DNA of 64,000 nt from Arthrobacter endolithicus (lineage in GTDB: Bacteria > Actinomycetota > Actinomycetes > Actinomycetales > Micrococcaceae). The translations under genes and the position numbers were made by a program. How positions within the stretch are numbered: the first letter of the stretch is position 1; every line of letters starts with the position of its first letter. Under the pieces are notes generated by a model. The model saw only the letters and a list, made by a program, of their open reading frames with translations, ran no database searches and was not told the origin of the DNA. The stretch spans positions 124,001 through 188,000 of the forward strand of contig NZ_JAPNLH010000007.1 in assembly GCF_026627425.1 (NCBI RefSeq). The letters run 5' to 3'. Shown here piece by piece: positions 17,380 through 26,412 of this stretch.

Positions 17380-19498
17380 GCGCACGCCCTCCTCAGGCGG
17401 GTCCAATGCGCTGGCCGGCGAACCGTCGGCCTACCTCCGCCAGCACGCCGATAACCCGGTGCACTGGCAGCCGTTCGGGGATGCTGCCTTCGCGCAATCC
17501 CGCACCAGGGATGTCCCGGTATTCCTGTCCATCGGCTACGCGGCCTGCCATTGGTGTCACGTCATGGCCCACGAATCCTTCGAGGACGCTGCCACGGCGG
17601 CGTACCTGAATGCGCACTTTATTGCGGTAAAAGTGGACCGTGAAGAGCGCCCAGATGTGGACGCCGTCTACATGAGCGCAACACAGGCCATCAGCGGCGA
17701 GGGCGGCTGGCCGATGAGCGTTTTCCTCACCCAGGATGGGCTGGCCTTCCATGCCGGAACCTACTTTGGACCGAGTCCCACCATCGGACGACCGTCCTTC
17801 CGGCAGGTCCTCGAGGCTGTGACGGAGGCCTGGCAGCAGCGGCGCGGAGCTGTTGAGAACAACGCGGCGAAGCTTGCCGCCGGTCTTGCGCAAAATTCCA
17901 CGGACCAGATAATCGAAGTAGCGCCAACTGAGGAACTGCGGGGACCGGGTTTGCTGACCACCGGGCTCCTTTCGGCGGCAGTCGAAGCCCTGGGCACTTC
18001 GGAAGACCAGGAGGCAGGCGGGTTCGGCAGCGCACCTAAGTTTCCGCCGTCGTCCGTCCTGGAATTTCTGCTCCGGCACGCTGCCGGCACAAGTCCCACC
18101 GCCGGCCACGCCCGCGCGATGGCGGCCCGGACGCTGACAGCCATGACCGGTTCGGCCCTTTTCGACCAACTTGCCGGCGGCTTTTCGCGGTATTCGGTGA
18201 CGGCGGACTGGTCGCTGCCGCATTTCGAGAAAATGCTCTACGACAACGCGGCGCTGTTGCGGGTTTGCACGCACTGGCTCCGGCTCTCCGACGGGCCGGA
18301 CTTTCCGCACGCAGATGCCGAGCGAGTGGTCCGGATGACGGCCGATTGGTTGCTGGACGCGTTGCGGCTTAAGGGCGGTCCCTTTGCGTCGTCATTGGAT
18401 GCAGATACCGTAGTCGACGGCGTCCATCGGGAGGGCGCGACGTATCTGTGGACGGCGGGAGAGCTGGAGGCCGCTGCCTTGGCCGCGGGACATCCCGGGA
18501 CGGGCGGCCACCTCGGGCGGATGATGCACGTTGCCTCCGCGGACCCGACCGGCGGCGAAGCTGCGTCCAACGGCTCCGCGCTGCACCCCGGCGGCCGCCT
18601 CTTAGATGAGGACCGCCGACTTTGGGAGTTGGTGGCCCCCGAACTGCTCAAACGCCGGCTGGCCCGGCCGCAGCCCGGACGCGACGAGAAGGTGGTGGCA
18701 GGCTGGAATGGGATGGCCATAGCAGCTCTGGCCGACGCTGGTTTGGTACTGGATGATCCCGCGTACCTCCGGGCAGCCGGCTTAGCTGCGGATTACCTGG
18801 AAACGGTGCATTGGGACGGCGGGATGTTACGGCGGGTCTCCCACGCCGGAACCGCCCGGGGGATCGGCGGCCTGCTGGAAGACTATGCCTTCTGCGCCGA
18901 CGGGTTGCTCGCCTTGTACGCCGCAAGCGGGAACGAGCGTTGGTACCTGCTGGCGGAGAAGCTGGTAGTGGCAGCAACTGAGCGCTTTGTCCATGACGGC
19001 AAAGTCGCGGACACCACGCCCGAATCCGAGCAGGTCTTCAACGCCGCCGGGCGCCGGCTCTCTGCGGATCCATTCGATAACGCTACTGCCAGCGGGACAT
19101 CCGCATTCGCCGCAGCTCTGGTCAGCTACGCCGGCTACAGCGGCTCGGCAGCGCCCCGAAATCTGGCGCAGAGCCTGCTGGGCTGGCTGCCGGACATTGC
19201 CGTCAGGGCCCCTCGCGCCGCGGGCTGGGCGCTGGCCACGGTAGAGGCCTTACTGGCCGGTCCGCTCGAAGTCGCCGTTAGCGGTCCCGACACGCCAGAG
19301 CGTGCGGAGCTGGTGCGCATCGCGGCCCTGGACCCATCACCGGGCCTGCTTATCGCCGTCGGCACCGCGGACAGCGCCGTGCCGCTGTTGGCCGGGCGCG
19401 ACGGCGGAGATTCGGCTCAAGCATACGTCTGCCGAAAGATGGTGTGCCGGCTTCCTGCGGCAACGGCCAAAGAGCTGCGCAATGCACTTGGGAAATAG
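17357..19498 (+). CDS. DUF255 thioredoxin-domain protein (YyaL/SSP411 family)
   Basis: A 713-residue cytoplasmic protein with an N-terminal thioredoxin-like domain (about 20-180) carrying the family signature SIGYAACHWCHVMAHESFED with the CHWC redox motif. A long alpha/alpha-barrel resembling glycan-processing enzymes follows (GGGFSRYS-type segment DQLAGGFSRYSVTADW, HFEKMLYDNAALL, EDYAFCADGLLAL). The enzymatic role is not established. ATG 17357 is chosen since the protein then starts just before the conserved LAGEPSAYLRQHADNPVHW; the ribosome binding site is poor and the start overlaps the preceding gene. Confidence 0.92.
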   Translation: MDPQTGAERTPSSGGSNALAGEPSAYLRQHADNPVHWQPFGDAAFAQSRTRDVPVFLSIGYAACHWCHVMAHESFEDAATAAYLNAHFIAVKVDREERPDVDAVYMSATQAISGEGGWPMSVFLTQDGLAFHAGTYFGPSPTIGRPSFRQVLEAVTEAWQQRRGAVENNAAKLAAGLAQNSTDQIIEVAPTEELRGPGLLTTGLLSAAVEALGTSEDQEAGGFGSAPKFPPSSVLEFLLRHAAGTSPTAGHARAMAARTLTAMTGSALFDQLAGGFSRYSVTADWSLPHFEKMLYDNAALLRVCTHWLRLSDGPDFPHADAERVVRMTADWLLDALRLKGGPFASSLDADTVVDGVHREGATYLWTAGELEAAALAAGHPGTGGHLGRMMHVASADPTGGEAASNGSALHPGGRLLDEDRRLWELVAPELLKRRLARPQPGRDEKVVAGWNGMAIAALADAGLVLDDPAYLRAAGLAADYLETVHWDGGMLRRVSHAGTARGIGGLLEDYAFCADGLLALYAASGNERWYLLAEKLVVAATERFVHDGKVADTTPESEQVFNAAGRRLSADPFDNATASGTSAFAAALVSYAGYSGSAAPRNLAQSLLGWLPDIAVRAPRAAGWALATVEALLAGPLEVAVSGPDTPERAELVRIAALDPSPGLLIAVGTADSAVPLLAGRDGGDSAQAYVCRKMVCRLPAATAKELRNALGK

Positions 19499-19519
19499 CT
19501 GACGTCAGGCACTGCTGAC
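19499..19519. other. Palindrome and small hairpin at convergent gene ends
   Basis: CTGACGTCAG (19499-19508) is a perfect palindrome between and over the stops of the DUF255 and hemolysin III genes. GTCAG-GCACTG-CTGAC (19504-19519) can also form a hairpin. Too short to be a sure terminator. Confidence 0.35.
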
Positions 19520-20278
19520 GGCGAGCAGAATAGCCGTGAAGTGAGCGGCGAATCCCACCACGGTCAAGGCGTGGAATAGCTCGTGGAAGCCGAAATGACG
19601 GTCGCTGAAGTTAGGTTTTTTGATACCGTAAACCAGCGCTCCGGCAATGTAGAACGCACCACCAAGGTAAATCAGTACACCAGCCGGGACGCTGGCCGAG
19701 AAGAAGTCCGGCATAAAAAAGACTGCGGCCATCCCCAGTGCAACGTAGATAGGCACGTAAAGCCACCGCGGTGCACCGACCCATAGCACGCGGAATAATA
19801 CTCCGGCCAGCGCTCCCACCCAGATCACCCAAAGCAGCAGCGTCGCCTCCGCAGAAGGCAAGAGCAGCGCCGACAATGGCGTGTAGGAGCCGGCGATCAC
19901 CAGCATGATATTAGCGTGATCCCACCGTTTTAACACAGCTTTCGTCTTCGGTTTCCACTCCCCGCGGTGATACAGCGCACTTGTGCCAAAAAGCAGTACA
20001 CCGGTGACTGCGTACACCGCGGAGGTCACTCTTGCCAGCGGGGATACTGCCACGCAGATCAGGACGATCCCGGCGATCACGGCCAACGGCGTGGCTCCAG
20101 CGTGGATCCAGCCACGCCAGCTCGGCTTGATGTTCAAGGCTTCGGCAATGGTGTCCGCCGCTGCCCGCAAGGGGTGCTGCTCCGGCTCTGCATAGGGTCG
20201 CGTTGCCGATGCCGACTGATCGCGGCCGATTCCAGGCTCAGCGGCGTCGGGGGAAGAAGGTGATGCCATTGCTTTCAC
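19505..20278 (-). CDS. Hemolysin III family protein (TrhA/PAQR fold)
   Basis: Seven-helix membrane protein of the hemolysin III/YqfA/PAQR superfamily, linked to membrane homeostasis; haemolytic activity should not be assumed. The 257-residue protein has a hydrophilic N-terminus (about 1-58), motif helices including AVYAVTGVLLFGTSALYHRGEWKP (the conserved SALYH) and the C-terminal FHELFHALTVVGFAAHF with family His residues. GTG 20278 is chosen since TACAAT sits 6 bases upstream with no Shine-Dalgarno. Equivalent in position to Rv1085c. Confidence 0.92.
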   Translation of the reverse strand: MKAMASPSSPDAAEPGIGRDQSASATRPYAEPEQHPLRAAADTIAEALNIKPSWRGWIHAGATPLAVIAGIVLICVAVSPLARVTSAVYAVTGVLLFGTSALYHRGEWKPKTKAVLKRWDHANIMLVIAGSYTPLSALLLPSAEATLLLWVIWVGALAGVLFRVLWVGAPRWLYVPIYVALGMAAVFFMPDFFSASVPAGVLIYLGGAFYIAGALVYGIKKPNFSDRHFGFHELFHALTVVGFAAHFTAILLAVSSA

Positions 20279-20284
20279 GATCAA

Positions 20285-20290
20285 ATTGTA
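20285..20290 (-). promoter_or_regulatory. -10 box of hemolysin III gene (leaderless type)
   Basis: Minus strand TACAAT, 6 bases before GTG 20278, with CTTGAA (20307-20312) 16 bases further upstream as a -35. Confidence 0.65.
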
Positions 20291-20535
20291 ACGAAAATCA
20301 GGCCGCTTCAAGGGGGTGGGCGTCCGATCCGTGATGCTTGTGGCTCGCGCTGAATGGCCAAAAAAGTTTTTTCGAAGTTTTTTCCCCAGGGGCCGGTTTT
20401 GGGGTCTTTTTGTCCTGATGATGTCAGTGCCTGCTCGTAGCCTTGTAGTAGTTGGAGATCAGCGGGATTTCCCGGTTTTTGCCGGTGCAGGTTGCCGGAT
20501 ATGGGTTGTCGGGTTTATGGGTTGAGGGGTGGTGG
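20291..20535. other. AT-richer gap before the HNH gene
   Basis: About 245 bases with T-runs, including the inverted repeat AAAAAAGTTTTTT (20360-20372) and GTTTTTTCCCC right after it. No gene is supported. Local composition is lower in GC than the neighbouring genes. Confidence 0.5.
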
Positions 20536-23259
20536 GTGACGGTGGAGATTGATCGGGAGAATCTGGCTCAGGTGCTGGCCGCGATCACGGCGAAGTATCC
20601 GCGCCGGGTCCAGCGCGCAGGCCTCGGCGACAACGGCAGTACTGCCGGGTGCGGGACCGCTCAACCCGATGGCGCAGGCTCAGCGAACCCGGCCGCTCCT
20701 GCTGCTCCTGCCGATCCTGTAAATCCGGCCGCGCCCAAGGTTCCCTATGATGCCGTTGACGGCTCATCTGGTACTGCGGGTTCTGCTGTTCCTGCGTGTC
20801 CCGTTTGTTCTGTTGATGGTTTTCCTGTTGGTGGTACGTCGGCGGGGATGGTGGCCCGGTTGGAATTGATTGATTCGTTATTGGCGGAGGTGTTGGGGAC
20901 GGATCCGCAGGCGGTGACGCCGGAGGCGTGGTTGTCGGTGATTGGCAGGTCTGAGGGGACCCGGCGTCGATTGGATGCGGTGTATTTGCGCAGTATCGCG
21001 GCAGCGGATCAGTGCGGGGCCGCGGCGTTGTCGGGGATCGGGACGAAGAATATGTGCCAGTTCCTGGTTCATGGGGTAGGGGTGGAGCCGGGGCGGGCGA
21101 AGGCCGAGGTCGAAGCGGCCCGCGCCCTCCATACCGGGCCCGGCAGCAGGAATGGTCCCGGTTTTTTGGTGCGTGAGGTGGAGTTGGGGGTCGGGCCGTT
21201 GGCGTTGCTGGGTGCCCGGTTGGCGGCCGGGGAGGTGACGGCCGGGCATGTGAGGACGGGGGTGCGGGTGTTGGAGAAGGTCCCGGCCCGGATCATTACC
21301 GAGGAGACGTCGGAGCGGATCGGGGAGTATTTGGCCCGGCAGGCTCCGACGCTGCGTAGTGATGATTTCCGTCGGTTCGCTGAGCAGGTCATCCGGCTTT
21401 GCCAGGCCGATACGGGGGATCATTATGATCCGGAGTCGGTGATGCGTCGTAAGTTCACGATGGGGGTGGATGTGACGGGGATGGTGCATGGTTCGTATCA
21501 GCTGGACCCGGTGGCGGGGGCGGAGTTGATGGCGATCCTGGATCCGTTGTCGGCTCCGCACCCGGATCAGCGGACCCCCGACGGGGACCTGGTCGCCGTT
21601 GATCAGCGGACCGCGGATCAGCGGCGGGCGGACGCGCTCACCGAAATGGCCCGTGCGGCAGGCGCTTACCTCAACCTCACCCACCCACCACGTAACGAGA
21701 GCCCCCACGATAAGGATCACAGCGACCAGGATCACAGGGACAAGGCTGGTGACAGCAGCAGCGATGGGGCTACTGGCAGCGGTGGGGCGGAGGAGGGCGG
21801 CAGCACCGGTCCTATGGAGGGCAGCAGCGCTGATGAGTGCGGTGACGGCGGTTTTGCTGGCGGCAGTGGTTGCAGTGGTGGGTGGGTGCATCCGGAGGTG
21901 GATGCGCGGGCCCGGGCTGAAGCAGCCGCGGCCCAGGCCGAGGACCTGTTCTCCCTCACTCCCGCCAACGACACCACCCCCACCGACACCACCCCCACCG
22001 GCACCGGAGGCGGAACGGGCGCTGGAACTGGCGCTGGAACCGGTGCCGGAGGCGGAACGGGCGCTGGTAAGGGTGCCGGAGCCGGAACGGGCGCTGGAAC
22101 CGGCGCTGGAGAGGGTGCTGGAACGGGAAATGAAGGGGGAACAGATTCTGGCCGGGGGACGAAGCGTACGAGGGGTCCGGGGACGGGTGCGTCGGGGAGT
22201 CGTTGTGGTCCGAGCAGGGCCGGCAGGCTTCGGCCGGGGAGGCGGCCGGCCCGTATGACGATCACGACTACCTTTGATCAGCTCCGCAGCTTCCCGGACA
22301 GGGAAGCCGCGATCCTCCGCCAAGCCCAGGAAATCCAACCACCACCACCTCTACTACCAGCAGTATCACCAGCACCATCAACGCCACCAGGATCACCGCC
22401 ATCACGGGGATCAGCGGCACCGTTGGCTTTGGCAGCCGGACCGACCCTGACAGCCGGACCGGCTCTGCCGGGGCCAGGAACGCCGGCAGACCCAGCCGCA
22501 CCACCGGACGGTGATGGGTGGCCGGGAGGGATCGGCCCGGACACCCGGAGCTTCGGCTGGGACACCGACACCACTGAGGGCAGCACCAACGATTCCTCCA
22601 GCCCCGGGTCCGGGTCCTCATGGTCCTGGGAGCCGGAGCCGGAGGTACTCCCAGAAAGCGGTTTGGTCGGTGCCGGTGGGTTGACGCCGTTGGATCCGAT
22701 GCCGTCCTGGTGTGATGGTTTGGGCAGCATCAGCCCCGGCACCCTGGCCCGAATGGTGTGTGACGCGGCATTCGAGCGGGCCGTCCTGGGGAGCAACGGT
22801 GCCCTCCTGGATCTGGGCACCGCGGTCAGGCTCGCGACCCCCGCGCAGCGCAGGGCCGTGTCTGTCCGGGACGGCGGGTGCGTCCGGCCCGGTTGTAACC
22901 GGCCTGCGTCCTGGTGCGATATCCACCACGTCATCTGGTACTCCCGCGGCGGACCCACCGCCGTCTCCAACATGTGTGCTTTGTGCCCGGGATGTCATTC
23001 CCTGGTCCACGCCGGGATCCTGGAAGTCACCATGATCAACCAGATCCCCTACCTCCGGTACGGACCCAACGCCCGTCAACGCCCGGGCCTGCACTGCTAC
23101 AACCGCACCACCGGCACCGGTCTCAACACGAGGACAGGCACCACCCCAGACGGAGGGCCGGCGGCCGGGTACACCGAGAATCCCTGGATCCGCAACACCT
23201 ACCACGACGACCTCAAAGACGCCCAAAACTTCGCCCGGACCATCATCACCGGGACCTAG
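20536..23259 (+). CDS. DUF222 and HNH endonuclease domain protein, unusually long
   Basis: Member of the multi-copy 13E12 repeat family of actinobacteria, 907 residues from GTG 20536 (GAGGGG 6 bases upstream). DUF222 spans about 90-380 (LIDSLLAEVLG, then a conserved LDPVAGAELMAILDPLSAPHPD segment). The HNH nuclease is C-terminal (about 770-830): GGCVRPGCNRPASWCDIHHV, then NMCALCPGCHSLVH. Between them lie a His/Asp/Ser/Gly-rich insert, a Thr-Gly-Ala-Gly tract and, after the short core strand MTITTTFDQLRS, a second Pro-rich insert. Family members are commonly far shorter. Substrate and role are unknown; homing-like or mobile behaviour is suspected. Confidence 0.85.
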   Translation: MTVEIDRENLAQVLAAITAKYPRRVQRAGLGDNGSTAGCGTAQPDGAGSANPAAPAAPADPVNPAAPKVPYDAVDGSSGTAGSAVPACPVCSVDGFPVGGTSAGMVARLELIDSLLAEVLGTDPQAVTPEAWLSVIGRSEGTRRRLDAVYLRSIAAADQCGAAALSGIGTKNMCQFLVHGVGVEPGRAKAEVEAARALHTGPGSRNGPGFLVREVELGVGPLALLGARLAAGEVTAGHVRTGVRVLEKVPARIITEETSERIGEYLARQAPTLRSDDFRRFAEQVIRLCQADTGDHYDPESVMRRKFTMGVDVTGMVHGSYQLDPVAGAELMAILDPLSAPHPDQRTPDGDLVAVDQRTADQRRADALTEMARAAGAYLNLTHPPRNESPHDKDHSDQDHRDKAGDSSSDGATGSGGAEEGGSTGPMEGSSADECGDGGFAGGSGCSGGWVHPEVDARARAEAAAAQAEDLFSLTPANDTTPTDTTPTGTGGGTGAGTGAGTGAGGGTGAGKGAGAGTGAGTGAGEGAGTGNEGGTDSGRGTKRTRGPGTGASGSRCGPSRAGRLRPGRRPARMTITTTFDQLRSFPDREAAILRQAQEIQPPPPLLPAVSPAPSTPPGSPPSRGSAAPLALAAGPTLTAGPALPGPGTPADPAAPPDGDGWPGGIGPDTRSFGWDTDTTEGSTNDSSSPGSGSSWSWEPEPEVLPESGLVGAGGLTPLDPMPSWCDGLGSISPGTLARMVCDAAFERAVLGSNGALLDLGTAVRLATPAQRRAVSVRDGGCVRPGCNRPASWCDIHHVIWYSRGGPTAVSNMCALCPGCHSLVHAGILEVTMINQIPYLRYGPNARQRPGLHCYNRTTGTGLNTRTGTTPDGGPAAGYTENPWIRNTYHDDLKDAQNFARTIITGT
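22012..22126 (+). repeat. Gly-Thr-Gly-Ala coding tandem repeat inside the HNH gene
   Basis: Imperfect 12-bp units of the GGAACGGGCGCT type repeat about nine times, encoding TGAGTGAG-like sequence. A shorter ACC-CCC-ACC-GAC repeat lies just upstream (about 21971-22000). Confidence 0.8.
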
Positions 23260-23378
23260 GCAACGGTTCTTCTGGGCCAGGATTCTCCGGTGAGCTTCGA
23301 AGCGCACTGGCAGGGGTAACGTAGGGGAAGCACATCAGCGCGGCCGCTAGGCCCCAGAAGTTGGAAGCCAGGTGACGA

Positions 23379-24164
23379 TTGTTGCAGCCGTACTTGTGGC
23401 CACGGAGGCTGCCCGCACTGGTTTATGACTTCTATGAACGCCAGCTGGCCCGGTCGCTGAAGATGGACAGAATCCCCAATCATATTGGTGTGATGGTGGA
23501 TGGAAACCGGCGTTGGGCCAAGCAGTTCAATGCACCTACTCGGCACGGTCACCAGGCTGGTGCAGACAAGATTCTGGAATTCCTGGGCTGGTGCCAGGAA
23601 CTGGGCGTCAAAGTAGTCACCCTGTACATGCTCTCCACAGATAACATGGGGCGTTCCGCTGACGAGCTCGACGAGCTGATGGGGATCATTGCGAATACCC
23701 TGGACCTGCTGGACGCGGACGCCAACATCAGCGTCCATGCGATGGGTGCCCCGGAGCTCCTGCCGGACTACCTCTCGGACAGGCTTTCCACACTCGCGGC
23801 CCGGCGGCCGGAACTGGAATGCATTCACGTCAATGTGGCGATTGGCTACGGTGGCAGGCGTGAAATTGTCGATGCGGTGCGGGAACTACTCCATGACGCC
23901 GTTTCCGAGGGCCGCGACATCGGCGAGCTCGCGGATGAACTTGCGGTGGAGGACATCTCCAAATATCTGTACACCCGCGGCCAGCCGGATCCTGATCTGG
24001 TCATCCGCACCTCGGGGGAGCAACGGCTTTCAGGCTTCCTGATGTGGCAAAGCGCCTACAGCGAGTTCTATTTTTGTGAGGCGCTCTGGCCGGCCTTTCG
24101 GAAGATCGATTTTCTGCGGGCATTGCGGGACTATGCGGGCAGACATCGCCGCTTCGGCGCCTGA
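23379..24164 (+). CDS. Short-chain Z-isoprenyl diphosphate synthase family protein
   Basis: Cis-prenyltransferase of the UppS family. The catalytic Asp is in HIGVMVDGNRRWAK, followed by the GHQAGADKILEFLGWC helix, a substrate segment NVAIGYGGRREIVDAV, and the C-terminal signature PDPDLVIRTSGEQRLSGFLMWQSAYSEFYF. By position after hemolysin III it corresponds to Rv1086, a short-chain (Z-farnesyl) synthase, not the main decaprenyl synthase; chain length is inferred. The start is uncertain: adjacent TTG codons at 23379 and 23382, the second with AGGTGA 6 bases upstream. No in-frame ATG precedes the core. Confidence 0.9.
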   Translation: MLQPYLWPRRLPALVYDFYERQLARSLKMDRIPNHIGVMVDGNRRWAKQFNAPTRHGHQAGADKILEFLGWCQELGVKVVTLYMLSTDNMGRSADELDELMGIIANTLDLLDADANISVHAMGAPELLPDYLSDRLSTLAARRPELECIHVNVAIGYGGRREIVDAVRELLHDAVSEGRDIGELADELAVEDISKYLYTRGQPDPDLVIRTSGEQRLSGFLMWQSAYSEFYFCEALWPAFRKIDFLRALRDYAGRHRRFGA

Positions 24165-24182
24165 CCGGACCGGAGGAATACG

Positions 24183-24827
24183 ATGCACCGGCACCACCGG
24201 ACGGAAATCATGCTGGCTGCCGGGCTGTCCGCTGTCGCCGGCTTTGTTGACGCCATCGGCTTTATCCATTTGGGCGGCTACTTCGTTTCCTTTATGAGCG
24301 GGAATTCCACGCGCGCTGGCGCGCTGCTGGCAGACGGATCCTGGTTCGGCGTGTTGCTGGCAGGGGGCCTCGTGGCGGCATTCCTGGCCGGGGTTATTTC
24401 CGGTTCGCTGCTGCGTGGTGCGGTGCCCGTTCACAAGCGTGTCGTCATCCTTTTGTCAATTGCGGTGGTGCTGGCGGCTGCGGCCGTATTGTTCGACGCC
24501 GGGTTCTGGGTTGCACTGGTTCCGCCGATGATGGCGTTCGCCATGGGTGCCGAGAACGTAGTCTTTGAACGCGACGGGGAAGTCAGCATTGGACTTACCT
24601 ATATGACCGGCACGCTCGTGAAGATGGGACAGCGGGTTGCGTCGGCGCTGGCTGGTGGTGAGAAGCTTGGCTGGCTGCGGTACTTCCTGTTGTGGTTTGC
24701 GCTGACCTGCGGCTCGGTTGTGGGCGGTCTGACCTATCATGCCCTGAGCCTGGACGCGCTGTGGTTTGCGGCTGCCGGAATTCTCGCGGCGGCCGTCATA
24801 TCCCGGCGCCTTCCGGTGCCGGGATAG
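24183..24827 (+). CDS. YoaK/DUF1275 family membrane protein
   Basis: Six-helix integral membrane protein, 214 residues, function unknown. The family hallmark AGFVDAIGFIHLGGYFVSFMSGNSTR occurs in the first helix region, and MAFAMGAENVVFERDGEVSIGLTYMTGTLVKMGQ in the middle. GGAGG lies 6 bases before the ATG. It starts 18 bases after the prenyltransferase and probably shares its transcript. Confidence 0.92.
   Translation: MHRHHRTEIMLAAGLSAVAGFVDAIGFIHLGGYFVSFMSGNSTRAGALLADGSWFGVLLAGGLVAAFLAGVISGSLLRGAVPVHKRVVILLSIAVVLAAAAVLFDAGFWVALVPPMMAFAMGAENVVFERDGEVSIGLTYMTGTLVKMGQRVASALAGGEKLGWLRYFLLWFALTCGSVVGGLTYHALSLDALWFAAAGILAAAVISRRLPVPG
24800..24825 (+). terminator. Hairpin spanning the end of the DUF1275 gene
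   Basis: ATCCCGGCGCC (24800-24810) pairs with GGTGCCGGGAT (24815-24825) with one G-U pair around a TTCC loop. It reaches to within a few bases of the stop codon and has no T-tract. Confidence 0.55.
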
Positions 24828-24923
24828 CGGACTGTTCCGCCAGTAAAAGCCAGTGCGGTCTGTTCACCGGGAATTTACCGACACACCGCGGCGGCAGGAG
24901 CGGCCAAAAGCCGGATTTTGGCG

Positions 24924-24929
24924 TAGCTT
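24924..24929 (+). promoter_or_regulatory. Possible -10 box for the phoH2 transcript
   Basis: TAGCTT at 24924-24929 would place the transcript start about 24936, ahead of the short ORF and the hairpin that covers its Shine-Dalgarno. No convincing -35 was found. Confidence 0.3.
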
Positions 24930-24945
24930 AGTTGCTATCGGAGGG

Positions 24946-24967
24946 CTCCCTGTCCTTCGATCGGGAG
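24946..24967 (+). promoter_or_regulatory. Hairpin able to hide the ribosome binding site of the short ORF
   Basis: CTCCC (24946-24950) can pair with GGGAG (24963-24967), extended by GG/CC with a bulged G, around a 12-base loop. GGGAG is part of the GGGAGG Shine-Dalgarno of the 40-codon ORF at 24975. Confidence 0.4.
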
Positions 24968-24974
24968 GCCGGCT

Positions 24975-25097
24975 ATGAAGCGCGAATCTGCGCCGACTAC
25001 ATCGCGGGGCCGTGCGCGGCCTACCGGCCCGCCCGCCTCACCCCTAGTAAATCCGGGTGCGTGCGCCCGGGACTGGAGTCGATGTGGCAATTTCTGA
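24975..25097 (+). CDS. Short ORF overlapping phoH2, possible PhoAT-like leader gene
   Basis: A 40-codon ORF beginning [16 protein letters not shown] and ending [15 protein letters not shown] (24963-24968) lies 6 bases before the ATG, a better site than that of phoH2 itself. Its last 14 bases overlap the start of phoH2 in another frame, giving translational coupling. Mycobacterial phoH2 genes are known to be cotranscribed with a short overlapping upstream gene (phoAT) that modulates toxicity. The equivalence is inferred from position only; no sequence similarity could be tested. Confidence 0.45.
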   Translation: MKRESAPTTSRGRARPTGPPASPLVNPGACARDWSRCGNF

Positions 25098-26412
25098 GCG
25101 GGCACGGATTGAACGGACGACGGCGGAGCACAGCTTCGTAGTGGACACCTCGGTGCTGCTGTCCGATCCACACGCGGTTCTCCGTTTCGCCGAACACGAG
25201 GTCATCGTTCCAATTGTGGTGATCAGCGAGTTGGAGGGAAAACGCCATGATCCGGAGTTGGGATACTTTGCCCGAAAAGCCCTTAGATTGCTTGATGAAT
25301 TGCGCGTAAAGCACGGTGGTCTGGATAAAGCGATCTCCCTCGGGGAAGAGGGCGGAACCCTGCGGGTGGAACTGAATCACGTTTCCTCCGACGTGCTCCC
25401 TGCCGGCTTCCGCAGCGGCGACAATGACAGCAGGATCCTGGCGGTGGCCAAAAACCTGGCCAACGAAGGCCGCAACGTGACGGTGGTATCCAAAGACTTG
25501 CCGATGCGTGTGAAGGCTTCGGCCATGGGGCTGCAGGCGGACGAGTACCGCAATGAGCTGGTCAAGGATTCGGGCTGGACGGGCGTTGTTGAGCTGGATG
25601 TACTCGACGACGAGATCGGCACGCTGTACCGCCATGAGCCGGCATTCATCCCCGCAGCAGCGGAAATGCCAACGAATACCGGTCTGGTCCTGCTGTCGAA
25701 TCGCGGATCGGCGCTCGGCCGGGTTGGGGCGGACAAGCAGGTAAGGCTGGTCAAGGGGGACCGGGATATCTTCGGGCTGCACGGGCGTTCGGCTGAGCAG
25801 CGGCTGGCGATCGATCTGCTGATGGACCCTGAGGTGGGGATCGTGTCCCTGGGAGGCCGGGCAGGAACGGGGAAGTCCGCGCTGGCGCTGTGCGCGGGGC
25901 TGGAAGCCGTATTGGAGCGGCGGGAACACCGAAAAGTGGTGGTATTCCGTCCGCTGTACGCCGTTGGCGGCCAGGAGCTCGGCTACCTACCGGGTTCGGA
26001 GAGCGAAAAAATGAATCCATGGGCCCAGGCGGTCTTCGATACGCTGGGGGCTTTGGTATCGCAGGAAGTGGTCGAGGAGGTCATGGGCCGCGGCATGCTG
26101 GAGGTTTTGCCGCTGACCCATATCCGCGGCAGGTCCCTGCACGATTCGTTCGTGATCGTTGATGAGGCGCAGTCGTTGGAAAAAAATGTACTACTGACCG
26201 TCATGAGCCGGATCGGGCAAAACTCCAAGATCGTGCTGACCCATGACGTGGCCCAGCGAGATAATCTGAGGGTCGGCCGGTACGACGGGATTGCCGCCGT
26301 CGTCGAGATCCTTAAGGGTCATCCGCTGTTCGGGCACATTACGCTCACCCGCTCCGAGCGGTCACCAATTGCCGCGCTCGTCACCGAGTTGCTCGAGGGC
26401 ATCGAGTCCTGA
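25084..26412 (+). CDS. phoH2: PhoH2-type protein: PIN RNase domain fused to PhoH ATPase
   Basis: RNA helicase/RNase of the PIN-PhoH type. The 442-residue protein begins at GTG 25084 (GGAG 5 bases upstream). The PIN domain (about 15-140) has [15 protein letters not shown] with the first catalytic Asp, the acidic [16 protein letters not shown] segment and [10 protein letters not shown]. The PhoH domain (about 220-440) has Walker [17 protein letters not shown], Walker [15 protein letters not shown] and the sensor region [16 protein letters not shown]. In mycobacteria such proteins unwind and cleave RNA. A short upstream ORF overlaps its start, and the stop codon lies in a 17-bp tandem repeat. 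Confidence 0.94.
   Translation: MAISERARIERTTAEHSFVVDTSVLLSDPHAVLRFAEHEVIVPIVVISELEGKRHDPELGYFARKALRLLDELRVKHGGLDKAISLGEEGGTLRVELNHVSSDVLPAGFRSGDNDSRILAVAKNLANEGRNVTVVSKDLPMRVKASAMGLQADEYRNELVKDSGWTGVVELDVLDDEIGTLYRHEPAFIPAAAEMPTNTGLVLLSNRGSALGRVGADKQVRLVKGDRDIFGLHGRSAEQRLAIDLLMDPEVGIVSLGGRAGTGKSALALCAGLEAVLERREHRKVVVFRPLYAVGGQELGYLPGSESEKMNPWAQAVFDTLGALVSQEVVEEVMGRGMLEVLPLTHIRGRSLHDSFVIVDEAQSLEKNVLLTVMSRIGQNSKIVLTHDVAQRDNLRVGRYDGIAAVVEILKGHPLFGHITLTRSERSPIAALVTELLEGIES

Noticed and set aside
20878-22338. 486-codon open frame opposite the HNH gene
   Set aside because: Arg/Pro/His-rich mirror of the low-complexity coding strand; no ribosome binding site or motif.
20290-23380. Complete mobile element around the HNH gene
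   Set aside because: No convincing terminal inverted repeats, integrase or target duplication could be found; only composition and family hint at mobility.
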